Source: Symbiodinium natans (lineage: Eukaryota > Sar > Dinophyceae > Suessiales > Symbiodiniaceae). Taken from it: a stretch of DNA of 47,500 nucleotides. Shown one piece after another: positions 37,584-47,290 of this stretch. The notes under the pieces are model-generated. The model was given only the letters and a program-made list of their open reading frames with translations. It ran no database searches and had not been told where the DNA came from. A program made the position numbers and the translations under genes. The stretch covers positions 72,081-119,580 of the forward strand of contig CAJNDS010002103.1 in NCBI GenBank assembly GCA_905221605.1, read 5' to 3'. The first letter of the stretch is position 1. Each line of letters begins with the position of its first letter.

Positions 37584-37703
37584 GTCGATACCTTGGGGTG
37601 TTTCCCCTTTTACTATAGCAGTCCGTAATAAGGATTTTAGTACCCCCAACTATAATCAAAATTAAGGACTGCTAGTATTAGGGGGAACATCCCAGTCGAT
37701 ACC
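37584..37703. mobile_element. Foldback element, about 120 bp
   Basis: GTCGATACC near 37584 pairs with GGTATCGAC at its right end. TACTATAGCAGTCC pairs with GGACTGCTAGTA further in. The arms are about 45 bp with mismatches. Confidence 0.5.
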
Positions 37704-38454
37704 AGACGCTCAATGATGCTTTTCTCAACCAAGTCCCATTCCAGGTGAGGAACTCTTGAGTCAGACAACCCGAATCCCCCTGTGTGGACAAGTCCCCCCC
37801 CCCCCCCGCCCCCCGGCCCCCGCAAAAGCAGAACACAATCTGGCACAGAATGCCACAGCTGCGTCAATATGTTTCTGGGCTCGGGTTTTTGGGGTTTAGG
37901 GTTTAGGGTTTAGGGTTTCTCCCCAGTGTGCATGCAAAATCGTGTTTGAAGACCTTGCTGCATGCCAGGGGTCGCTTGCTTCCTCCAATCGGAGGTTGGA
38001 AGGGCACCTTTGTGGCTTGAGGACAAAGTCTACTTAAAGGAGTTCAGGGTTTAGGGTTTAGGGTTTAGGTTTAGGGTTTAGGGCTTAGGGTTTAGGGTTT
38101 AGGGTTTAAGGTTTAAGGTTTAGGGTATAAGGGGGGACGGTCCCTAGAAGGAACCCTTAATCTATAACCCTATATAATAAACCCCTCTAAACATTCACCA
38201 AAGATGGTCCCTAGAGACCGAAGTAGCAACCTCCTAGGTCGCTTATGAGGGTCCCCCTTTGATCCCTTGATCTACCTTGTCAGCCCAGTAACCATCTAGT
38301 AATAAGGCTAAGGGCACCCTTTTTGGGGTTGGAAATAAGGGAACCCTGCACCAAAAGAAAGGGTGAAGGGTACCACTGGGCTTCCAAGTTACCTAGAGTC
38401 ATCTGCCATATGGACTTGCGGGAAGATCCTTAAAAACTTTGCCAGGGAAACTTG

Positions 38455-38590
38455 GCTTAGCTAGTGTGCTACTTCCCATTCTTCTGGGGGATAGGATTCT
38501 CCCTTCTTATCCTACCTAGGCTCTTCAGGGTGCCCTCATGTATACGCTTCTCTTGGGCAAGCCTTACACCCTGGCTAGCGGAAGTCAGGA
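38455..38590. mobile_element. Foldback element, related to 11987-12117
   Basis: Contains GGCTTAGCTAG, GGGGGATAGGATT and CTTATCCTACC in the same order as 11960-12180, followed by a similar CCTTACACCCTGG word. Diverged. Confidence 0.4.
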
Positions 38591-38870
38591 GTTTGGCCTG
38601 AAAAGTGGTGGTGTTTCCTATGGCCTGAATTGTAGGGCTCACAGCTCATAGGCGCAGCCAAGGCAAACCCTAAACCCTAAACCCTGAACCCTGAAGCCTG
38701 AAGCCTGAACCCTGAACCCTAAACCGTAAACCCCAAACCAACCCTACAGTCTATAGCTAGATGTCCGGGCAAAGTGTTGCGGGCTCAGGGCCCAGATTGG
38801 GAGGCCAAGGCGCGAAGCCGCCATACTGGGCATCCACCTCCCCAACGCAGAGCCGCACCAACTCCTTTGG

Positions 38871-39019
38871 GAGGGTTTACGAAAACAAGGGACCCTGAAT
38901 CTTTAGACCCCAAATGGTAGAAGTCCCTTATAGTAAGGACCCTAAACCCTAAACTTCTAAACCCTAAACCCGCGCGAGACCCGAAACGCAACAAGGTACC
39001 CCTAATCTCGGAAACCCCC
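38871..39019 (+). mobile_element. Family C, copy 2, interrupted by a telomere-like insert
   Basis: Both ends match the other family C copies. Between TAAGGACC and AACAAGGTACC, where copy 1 continues directly, about 48 bp is inserted, mostly CCCTAAA heptamers (38941-38970). Confidence 0.65.
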
Positions 39020-39518
39020 ATTTAGGAATTTGGGTTTTTCGGGGTGGCTGGCAGTCGGGATCTGAATGCGGGATGAAACAGTTAAAAGCTGAGGGTTTTG
39101 GGGTTTAGGGTTTAGGGTTCAGGGACCATAAGCCCTAAGCGACACTGGCCTGATAGTAACTGTATTTTGGGACCCCCTTTTCTGGCTTCGTATTCGGGAT
39201 TTCGGTCCCTTGACGTGTAGACCAGGGCTGGGACTACAAGTCGGGTAGCTACAACTGGCTAGAGCCTTGCCTTACGGTAATTGGGGGATACTTATGACCC
39301 CACTACCTACCTACTCTTAAACATCTACACTTCTAGGGCTCCTTTGAAGCCTCAAATCCCGGCTCCACCCGCCGAAGACCAAGAAAGCAGACTCCTCCAC
39401 GACCCGTTTGGCTGCTGGAAAGAGCTGTGCTGCGGCAGTCTGCGCATGGATCGGCGCCTCTACGAAGGACATGATTCTTTCCATGTTTGCAGTGCGGTTT
39501 CCCAGACCCCTGAAAGGG

Positions 39519-39604
39519 ATCCAAAAAGTAGAACCCTCAAATAGTACCCTATACTACTATTGGGGCATTCTTAGGAACCCTTGAGGGGATCTACTTTTGA
39601 GATC
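39519..39604. mobile_element. Foldback element, about 86 bp
   Basis: GATCCAAAAAGTAGAACCC pairs with GGGGATCTACTTTTGAGATC over about 23 bp with few mismatches. The loop contains TACTACTATT. Confidence 0.4.
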
Positions 39605-39845
39605 TTCTCAGAGGTTCTGGGTTGGAGATCCGTTCAGAAGTGGATTGGTCATGAGTCATGTATAGGCAGTCAGGGACGGGCTTCCAGTATTCAGCACACC
39701 CTAAACCCTAAACCTAAACCCTAAACCCTAAACCCTAAACCCCGTCTCAGCTTGAACACTCCGCTCGTTCAGTCAAAGGCGCCTTGCCAGCCATGCGTTC
39801 TGGCCGAAAAGGATGGACCTAGGGAGACTCTCAATTCAGGGCTTT

Positions 39846-39956
39846 CCCAGAGAGTCCATTTGTACTACTATTATGGAATTAGGTACCCAAAAACCATACT
39901 GAATAGGGTTTTGGGGTACATAATTCCATAAGAGTACTACAAATGGACCCTCTGGG
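39846..39956. mobile_element. Foldback MITE family A, copy 4
   Basis: A 111-bp hairpin flanked by TTT on both sides. Its right end is only about 8 bp from a family C element starting near 39965. Confidence 0.87.
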
Positions 39957-39964
39957 TTTTATAA

Positions 39965-40066
39965 GGTGGTTTCCGAAATTAGGGGTACCTTGTTGGGGTC
40001 CACAATATAAGGGGATCCTTCTATTTGCGGATCCATGTTGGGGGTCCCCGATTTTCGTAAGCCCCT
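39965..40066 (-). mobile_element. Family C, copy 3
   Basis: Opposite orientation to copies 1 and 2. It starts GGTTTCCGAAATTAGGGGTACC and ends ATTTTCGTAAGCCCC. It is uninterrupted and adjacent to family A copy 4. Confidence 0.65.
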
Positions 40067-40224
40067 CGAAGCTTAGGGTTTCGGGCTTCGGGTTGTTGAT
40101 GGAGGTCGGATGGTGTGTCAAGGTATCGGGAGTCTTCTGTGGCATGTCGGAGCTGCTTTAGCCAAGGCTCAGCCCACCGCCCGACATCTCGAAGCCCCAA
40201 GACCCTAAGGCACTGAGACAAGGT

Positions 40225-40429
40225 ACCCTAAACCCTAAACCCTACACCCTAAACCCTAAACCCTAAACCCTAAACCCTAAACCCTAAACCCTAAACCCTA
40301 AACCCTAAACCCTAAACCCTAAACCCTAAACCCTAAAACCCTAAACCCTAAACCCTAAACCCTAAATCCTAAACCCTAAAACCCTAAAACCCTAAACCCT
40401 AAACCCTAAACCCTAAACCCTAAACCCTA
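40225..40429 (-). repeat. Longest C-rich telomere-like block, about 28 repeats
   Basis: CCCTAAA run with several CCCTAAAA and CCCTAAAT variants in its right half. Confidence 0.95.
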
Positions 40430-40755
40430 CCCATGGTTCCTCGCTGCATCCAGGCTGCTCGCGAGCCTAAGTGGCTGGACTGGAGACGTGGATGGCATGG
40501 GCATGCCACCTACCCTACACCAGGATGGGCTATTCGTTAGGGTCTAGGGTTTGGGGCTTAGGGTTTAGGGTTTAGGGCTTAGGGCTTAGGGTTCAGAGTT
40601 TGGGGTTCTCATAATCCCCATCATCGACCCTATTTAGAGCCTTTTGAAGGGGCTTCAGGGTAGAACAGCCCATCGTGGTAAGACCTGAATTCCGAGCAAC
40701 CCAGGTAAAGGAACCAGGCTGCGATCCCCCGCGCTGGATTTTACAGAGGCCTCTT

Positions 40756-40866
40756 CCCAGAGGGTCCATTTGTATTACTATTATGGAATTAGGTACCCAA
40801 AAACCATACTGAATAGGGTTTTGGGGTACCTAATTCCATAATAGTACTACAAATGGACCCTCTGGG
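40756..40866. mobile_element. Foldback MITE family A, copy 5
   Basis: A 111-bp hairpin with two 43-bp arms that differ at one position. It is flanked by the 3-bp duplication CTT. It is the best-preserved copy. Confidence 0.9.
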
Positions 40867-40925
40867 CTTTAACTAGAACGAATACTCCGCGAAGTCAAGG
40901 CTTGCAAGGGGACAGTCTTGTCAAC

Positions 40926-41049
40926 TATTTATAGGGCTCCTGTAACACTGTATTCAGCCATGGGGCAGTCGATGGCCTGTAGAAGGGCATCGCAAAGCTG
41001 TGCGGCGGAGTGTTCGGGCTTCTCCTTGGAGAACTTTGCAGCCAAAGGT
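40926..41049 (-). CDS. Possible terminal exon, unknown product
   Basis: A short minus-strand frame reads through residues such as FSKEKPEHSAAQLCDALLQA and ends at a TAA near 40930. The sequence looks protein-like and not repeat-derived. There is no recognised domain, no upstream exon found, and a stop codon about 20 codons upstream. Confidence 0.2.
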
Positions 41050-41332
41050 GTCCGAGAGCCCAAGACCCGTAAGGATCATGATGAGGAGCGCTAGGCTGCA
41101 TAGTTTCAGGAACACGGCTGAATTACAGACAGGTGTATTGGGCTCCCTGAAAACAATCGTAGGTCAGGGATTGCGGCGTGAATGTTCTAGAGTAGAGGTT
41201 TCAGGGGACAAAATGGAAATCCATGGAAATCCCGTATTGCAAGCGCAAACAAGTGTCAACGAAATAGAACTTGAGCTACCCTGCTGAGAGCGGGCACCTT
41301 GGGGTGCATCCTGTCCCACAAGCCCTAAACAT

Positions 41333-41397
41333 GCTAAACCCTAAACCCTAAACCCTAAACCCTACACCCTAAACCCTAAACCCTAAACCCTAAACCC
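41333..41397 (-). repeat. Telomere-like block
   Basis: About nine CCCTAAA repeats, one CCCTACA variant. Confidence 0.9.
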
Positions 41398-42780
41398 CAC
41401 ACCGCGTGCTTACAAAAGTCGTCGGATTCCCCGGGTATCGCTTTGGAGATACCCTCGGGCTTGGGGGTGTACAGGTTTGAGGAGGGTTTTTTGAGGTTTG
41501 AGGCACCAAGGGTTCAGGACTTTGGGTGAAGGGTTTGGAAACCGTCAATCCCATCAACCCAAAACCCTAAACTCTGGACCCCAGAGAAGTTCTAAGGACT
41601 CGATGTACCAAGAAGCCATAATCCAGGAGGTGAGAGCATGCCTGGTGGCGGGAGTTGGGGGGAAGAAGGGTTTTGAGACCCCCCCAAACCCACCCAAAAC
41701 CCCAAAAATGACAACCTCTGCACCTGATTTCCTTGGCGTAGGTTGGGGGGTTCAGGGACTTAGGCGATCGGGGGTTGAGGTTTATCTAGGCGATCAGGGT
41801 ATAAGCTCTACCTAGAGCAACCTTTTTGCGGACCCACGAATTACTGAATTTCCCCTCTTTCAGGTAGATAACAATACATGGTTACTCGGCTTAGCGTAAT
41901 ATAATATAGCATGAACCCTGAACCCTAACCCGAACCCTAAACTCTAGGTGTTGGAGACGTTGAGAACACTAAGGTGCACCCAATCCGTAACCCAAACGTT
42001 TAGGAGCTTGGGCGCAAGATTTGAAACAAATCTTGGGGTTTAGTTTTTAGGGTTTAGGGGCTACGGTTAGGGTGTGTAGGGTTCTTAGAGTTTGAAATCC
42101 CTTAAGCTCTACACTACACCCTTTAGGGTTCTTGGAGTTTGGGGCTGAAGGGGCCCTCAACCCCCCTGGGCCCGTGCACATCCCAAAGCATCAGGTCTCT
42201 CTGCTGTTAACGTTTCTTTATGGGAAATTCCTCGGATGGAGGTCCCCCCTGCGTATACCCCAAAAGTACGAAACATGGGAACCCCCGCCCCATAAACCCT
42301 AAAGCATTAATTCACCTCCAGAAGAAACCCTGAGAAGCCCAACAAGACATGCCTCCTAAAACAATTGTTTTAGGGTTTTAGGGTTTACGGTTCAGGGTTT
42401 GGGGTTTAGGGTTTATCAACCCTGTGCCTGACTCCCATCCCAAATCGGCTGTAGTGCTCCAGAAGAACCTGTGAGGGATTAGGATTTCTAGGGGAGGGCG
42501 CGTGCTCGAGGACCACAACCCTACCTTGAATGCCACAGGGTGGGATTCGGGGGTTGGGAGTTTCATGGTAGGGTTGGAACAGACAAAGGGTCTGTCTTGG
42601 CAAGACAGGCGGGGTTGTTAGTCAGCAATGCACTCAACGTGGGCAATCTTAGGTGGTCCACTGTCACGATAGTGCACAGTGCCTCCTCAAACCCCCGAAG
42701 TCCTCGATTAAGGTACGTGCTCAATCGAAGCCGTATACCTTCACTCGAGCGATCTGCAAAGCCCAAACCCTAAAACATAC
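41398..42780. other. Gene-free interval
   Basis: Scattered telomere-like words and AT-rich patches. No recognised gene or repeat family. Confidence 0.45.
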
Positions 42781-43070
42781 ACCTTAAGCCCTGAACCCTG
42801 AACCTAGCTCCCAAGCCCTAAGCCCTAAGCCCTAAGCCCTAAACCCTAAGCCCTAAGCCCTAAGCCCTAAACCCTAAACCCCAAACCCTAAACCCTAAAC
42901 CCTAAATCCTAAACCCTAACTCTGCAGGTTGCGCGGCATCCCAACCAGGACCTGCCTCGAGGTTGCAGCACCTCTGGAGCCTCCGAGGGGATGGTGCGTA
43001 CGAGAGGTTACGGGTCAGGGTTTAGGGTTTAGGGTTTAGGGTTTAGGGTTTATGGTTTAGGATTTAGGGT
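42781..43070. repeat. Telomere-like blocks, CCCTAAG-rich then TTTAGGG
   Basis: 42781-42920 is C-rich with many CCCTAAG units. 43015-43070 is G-rich with TTTATGG and TTTAGGA variants. Confidence 0.85.
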
Positions 43071-44171
43071 TGTCAGGAGCCTCACAACCTCGAACGTCGG
43101 ATGCTGGGTTCTATCTGTGTAGGGGTTGAGGTTTGGAGTTCGTGTTGTTGAAACTGCCATGAGAGGTCACGTGGACCAACCAGTGAACATACTGATGCAC
43201 ACCCCTCTGTTCAGCAAGCATCCTAAATCGATAGCCCCTGGAAACACGTCAACTTAGGCTATGAGGGGTTGAATACCCGAGCCCAAACATGGTTAACTGT
43301 TGATACATAATAGGATTCTATGTAACCAATGAGGTTAGAGTTCAACGAACTACCCAGCCCCTGCGTTAAAAAGAAGCTGAGGGCTTCGCAAATCGACGCT
43401 GAAAGGCTTCCAAACGCAGTGCTCCCTTGCCAGGTAACCTCCGGGAGCAAACTTCCTGGGGTTTAGGGTTTTAGGGTTTAAGGGCTTAAGGGTTTAAGGG
43501 TTTAAGGGCTTAAGAGTTTCAGAGTTTCAGGGTTTAAGGTTTAAGGGTTTCGAGTTTAGGGCTTAGGGCAATCCAGCCATAGACTCGGATTGCAGGCAGT
43601 CGTGAAGTTTCGAAGCGGAGGTAGTTCGACAAAAACGACTCTGCTGGTGGATTGCGGACCTTAGGATGCTTGTGGTCTAGGTTTGCGTGCTTTCACTTGG
43701 CCTGACACAGCCAGGAGTTTAGAGTGCAGTCCTAAACCCTAAACCCTAAACCCTAAACCTTTAAGGCGGACTGCTGGGCTGCAAGTTTGTATGATCTCAT
43801 GTGGCCCGACAGAGTTTAGGAATGATTGTAACGCGTAGGGGATTGTAGGCTTGTAGGCTGATTTTGGCCTTGACAGAGCTTAGAAGTTTAGGGTGTAGTG
43901 CTTCAGCATTTCAGGGCGGATTGTGGGTTTAGGCATGTTTTGCTGAAACATTACGTATGTGATGTCACATGGGCTGGCAAAGATTAGGAGCTTATGCGCA
44001 GCACTTCGGGCGGGTTATAGGGTTTTGGTTTAAGCAATTTTGCGCAGTTGCCTTGCATGATGTCACGTGGCCTGACACCCGCCCCTGCCCTCCGTAGAAC
44101 ATGCACCCTGTAAGCGGCTATCAGAACTCAACCCCCAATTGCAGGTCTGAGAAAACCCAAGAATAATCAAG
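43071..44171. other. Gene-free interval downstream of the BTB gene
   Basis: A TTTAAGGG/CTTAAGGG block at 43457-43570 and a short CCCTAAA block at 43732-43762. Otherwise unassigned sequence with repeated GTGGCCTGACA-like words (about 43695, 43801, 44066). Confidence 0.45.
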
Positions 44172-44355
44172 TTAGGCGCACGTGCCGCGGCCTTTGCCAG
44201 GGACCAGGAACATCTTCTCGCTGCCAGGGAAGAAAGAGTGTTCGCGCAACAGCCGGTAGATTTCCTTAGGACTTGAGTTGCGATAGGCTAACACCCTCTG
44301 AGGAGCAGGAAAATCTTGATGGTTGCAAAGGTAGACTGCGCCTGAAACTTGCAAT
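44172..44355 (-). CDS. Possible 3' exon of unknown gene, downstream of the BTB ORF
   Basis: An open frame of about 60 codons ends in a stop at 44172 and has exon-like amino-acid use (for example YRNSSPKEIYRLLREHSFF). It is preceded by possible acceptors TTGCAG (44361-44356) and TTTCAG (44347-44342). It lies about 135 bp downstream of the BTB stop on the same strand, so it could be an alternative last exon of that gene or belong to a neighbour. The product is not recognised. Confidence 0.3.
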
Positions 44356-44489
44356 CTGCAACATGCATATACACATGCTTGCATGTGACATAGTCGTTTT
44401 CACTCGCGCCTGCTTCCACCTAGCTTGGCCAAGCCAGGAGTTCATATGCGAATATGCGACTCCTACAACACACACGTGCAACATGCGTC

Positions 44490-45299
44490 TCACAGCTCAT
44501 TGTCATCTGTTGGGGCTGTTGCTGGGTGGACCGAACTGTCATCTGTCAGGCCAGCTTTATTGAAGGGCTCTAGGAGCCTGGGAAATGTTCCAGATCGGGA
44601 CTGCGGGGCAGTCGCAGCAGGCAAAGTGCTCGAGGTGGCATCGTCCAAGCCAAAAAGTCCTCGATTTGCGGAGCCGAACAAGGGAGCCCCGAAGAGGGAT
44701 CCTGAGGGAGCCCCGAAGAGGGATCCTGACTCCTCTCTGATGAATCCTGCAGCTGTCAACTCCGATTCCGTGAAGCCACGAGATTCCAGCTCGGCAAGCG
44801 TCCACGACCCCACGCTTGGGCGCACGTTGCTCAGCACAGATGTGAGCTCACCGTCTTTCAAAAGATCTCTCACGGCTGCCGCCTGAAAGCCGGCAAGGAC
44901 GAGCTCTTCCACACTGAACCCTGCAGCCGAGTGAAGGTGAGAAGCAGAAAATCCCATGGCTGCTAGCTCGCCAGCTCCGATACCCGCCAGACGCAGGAGC
45001 TGCGGAGGGAAGGCGAAGGCACCCATCATGCGGATCCACGCGCTTCTGCGCCTGTCCTCTACTTGTACCAAAACTTGCTGGCCGGGCTCAGCGTCACGAA
45101 CTTCTCGTAGCCACTCTATGAGAGGCATGAACACTCCAGGAGAGTAGTCGACGAACACATTCCCATCAGAATCCAACGGCGACTCCCAACTGTCAGAGCC
45201 GATTGTTGAGAGCTTGCTCACGCCTGCCACACGAAGCAGGTCTGGATACACAGTAACCAGTTTTTCGCCGCCAATGTTGATCTTGACCGGCTGGGCCAT
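44490..45299 (-). CDS. KCTD-type BTB/POZ (T1) domain protein with FG-rich tail
   Basis: The frame gives 269 aa from ATG at 45299 (G at -3 and +4) to TGA at 44490. Residues 5-67 match the potassium-channel-tetramerisation type BTB fold: VKINIGG, then D-x-DG-x-VFVDY-x-P, then WLREV. Such domains form oligomers and often act as cullin-3 adaptors or scaffolds. Residues 100-190 contain irregular repeats of the form EL-x2-x-GF (ELAAMGF, EELVLAGF, ELTAAGF), a pattern I associate with dinoflagellate proteins. Residues 191-217 carry four LFG motifs, two of them in a tandem DNA duplication (GAGCCCCGAAGAGGGATCC at about 44685 and 44708). The C-terminus is low complexity. A single uninterrupted reading frame may mean a retroposed gene, but no spliced-leader relict is seen upstream. 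It is the only confident host gene in the window. Confidence 0.75.
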   Translation of the reverse strand: MAQPVKINIGGEKLVTVYPDLLRVAGVSKLSTIGSDSWESPLDSDGNVFVDYSPGVFMPLIEWLREVRDAEPGQQVLVQVEDRRRSAWIRMMGAFAFPPQLLRLAGIGAGELAAMGFSASHLHSAAGFSVEELVLAGFQAAAVRDLLKDGELTSVLSNVRPSVGSWTLAELESRGFTESELTAAGFIREESGSLFGAPSGSLFGAPLFGSANRGLFGLDDATSSTLPAATAPQSRSGTFPRLLEPFNKAGLTDDSSVHPATAPTDDNEL

Positions 45300-45847
45300 T
45301 GCGCTTTCACTTCAGCAATGCCTCAGGGAGCTACAGAGCAGCCTCCTACTACAAGGAAGGTGCTCGAGGCCAGAACTTTGCGGATCCGCATTCGGGATAC
45401 ACCAGCCCATGCAGAATCTTTGAGGCTCAGGATACAACAGTGCAACAACCGAAGCTGTTTTGTACAACTCAACGCATCTTCGCAGATTGCGAGCTAGGGC
45501 CCAAAGGCATCCAAGGTTCTGAGACCAAGCCAAGATCTTCGACCTGCGTGTCTCTCACGAACCTTGGCAAGGTTTAGGGTGAGGGTTCAGGGTTTAGGGT
45601 TTAAGGTTTAGGGCTTAGGGTTTAGGGGGCGTCGACCCATTGCTCGGAAACTGGGATCAAAAAAAAGAAAGGCCATCAACTCAGCAGCAGCCCTGGACCC
45701 TATCAACCCTAGCCTCTAAACCCCAAACCCTCAAAGAAAACCCAACTGTAAACTCTAAATCCAGAAATCGACCCTCATGAGCCGTGCAACCCCAAAAGCC
45801 CACAAACCCTGCAGACTCCTACTCCCTGAGCCTTACAAGCCCTCACA

Positions 45848-45924
45848 AGGTTTTAGGGTCTAGGGTTTAAACCCTAAACCCTAAACCCTAAACCCTAAAC
45901 CCTAAACCCTAAACCCTAAACCCT
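45848..45924. repeat. Telomere-like head-to-head junction
   Basis: TTTTAGGGTCTAGGGTTT switches directly to AAACCCTAAA at about 45868, followed by about eight CCCTAAA repeats. The palindromic join GGGTTTAAACCC has the geometry of two telomere ends fused. Confidence 0.8.
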
Positions 45925-46008
45925 GGGGAGGAATCGCAGAATGCGCCTTGCATGTCTTATCAGGACTCCCCCTCTTGAATCATATGCCTTCAGGGCTTGG
46001 CTTTGGGA

Positions 46009-46140
46009 GGGTTTAGGGGTTTAGGGTTTAGGGTGATTAGGGTTTAGGGCTTAGGGTTTAGGGTTTAGGGTTTAGGGTTTAGGGTGATTAGGGTTTAGGG
46101 TGATTAGGGTTTAGGGCTTAGGGTTTAGGGTGTAGGGTGG
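46009..46140 (+). repeat. Telomere-like block with GGGTGATTAGGG higher-order unit
   Basis: TTTAGGG units interrupted three times by TGATTAGGG, followed by a short G-rich tail. Confidence 0.85.
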
Positions 46141-46795
46141 AGGGGGGGGAGGGGGATGGGCTGAAGATCTGGGGTCTAGGCCCACCAGTGCCATGAGCCC
46201 CCGAAACAGGGGACTTGGCCCGATCTTAGACAGGGGAACCCGAACATCAGCGCAACTGCGGGGGGAAGGCTAAGCCGGGGACCGCAGCGCCTTCATGAGG
46301 CTTGCCTCAGCCAAGTGTCCAAGACGCCGTTTCAGGTATCAACCCTAAAACCCTGAACCCTGAACCCTTCTGGGGTTGAGGGGTTTATAGGGTTCATTTC
46401 GGGCATCGAAAATAAGGCTCTTCAGCAGTAGGGTTTCTACGCCACATTGAGGGGAGCCTTAGAAGTCGGGGCACTATGCCGTCGCCTCGAAGCACTCCCT
46501 CATCCCAGAACCCTAAGGGACACACCTTATCCCAGACCTAATTCCCCAAACCCTATCTTGAGAACCCAAAACCTACTTTTTTTTGTATGTTACCTAAGAA
46601 CCCTACACCGGAGCTTGGTAGTGATAACCGACAAAAGAGTAGGTACGCCCCCAAGTACGACACTGACCCCCCCCCCCTCCAAAAGCCTGGTCCATCTCCG
46701 TGGCCACGCCACACCACTGTAGCAACGTCCGTACTCGCCTCAAGGGTCGACTTCGGTGTTGGGGGCATCTAAAGGTCGCTATGCCCTTCTTCTAT

Positions 46796-46898
46796 GGGGA
46801 GTTTCGAAGTGAGGGGAACCTTCTTGGGGTCCTTGCTACTAAGGGAGTCCTACTATTTGGGGGTTTCTATAGGGGGTCCCGAGTTTTCGTAAACCCCC
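46796..46898 (-). mobile_element. Family C, copy 4
   Basis: Begins GGGGAGTTTCGAAGTGAGGGG and ends GTTTTCGTAAACCCCC, in the same orientation as copy 3. It is uninterrupted. Confidence 0.65.
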
Positions 46899-47193
46899 GT
46901 GTCCCTGATCTGCCTACCCATGAACCCTCCAAGTAGTTCAGGACTTCTTTTGATGCAAAGGCCTAGGATGCCTTCTTGGAGACGTACTTGGGCTTCGGGC
47001 TTCGGGTATAGGGTTCAGGGTTACCCCTTTTGGGGTTGGTTACTTGTGTGTCCCAGCACTGGCTACCGGGTGTACATCGATGGAGAATACCCTGCAGCCT
47101 TACAATAATCTATGGCAGCCTCAAAACAGAGTGAGCTCTTCCATGGATGCCTGGGAAGATTGTGGCGATATGTACAAGGTGTGAGTACGCGTG

Positions 47194-47195
<2 letters not shown>

Positions 47196-47288
<93 letters not shown>
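47196..47288. repeat. (TG)n microsatellite, about 46 units
   Basis: Uninterrupted TG dinucleotides, followed by short TATC and TATA runs and a (CT)n tract at about 47427-47464. Confidence 0.95.

Positions 47289-47290
<2 letters not shown>

Larger units (their letters stand above)
36560..38660. other. Gene-free mosaic with G/C homopolymers
   Basis: Telomere-like stretches at 36795-36885, 37896-37920 and 38043-38130. C15 at 36952, G20 at 37310 and C14 at 37794. The interval 38130-38450 contains GGGTACCACTGGGCT, also found at about 296. Confidence 0.5.
45300..46795. other. Gene-free interval upstream of the BTB gene
   Basis: 45300-45570 could hold the promoter and 5' UTR of the BTB gene; no motif is identifiable. 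Beyond it are the telomere-like blocks at 45572-45627, 45848-45924 and 46009-46140 and unassigned sequence. Confidence 0.45.
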
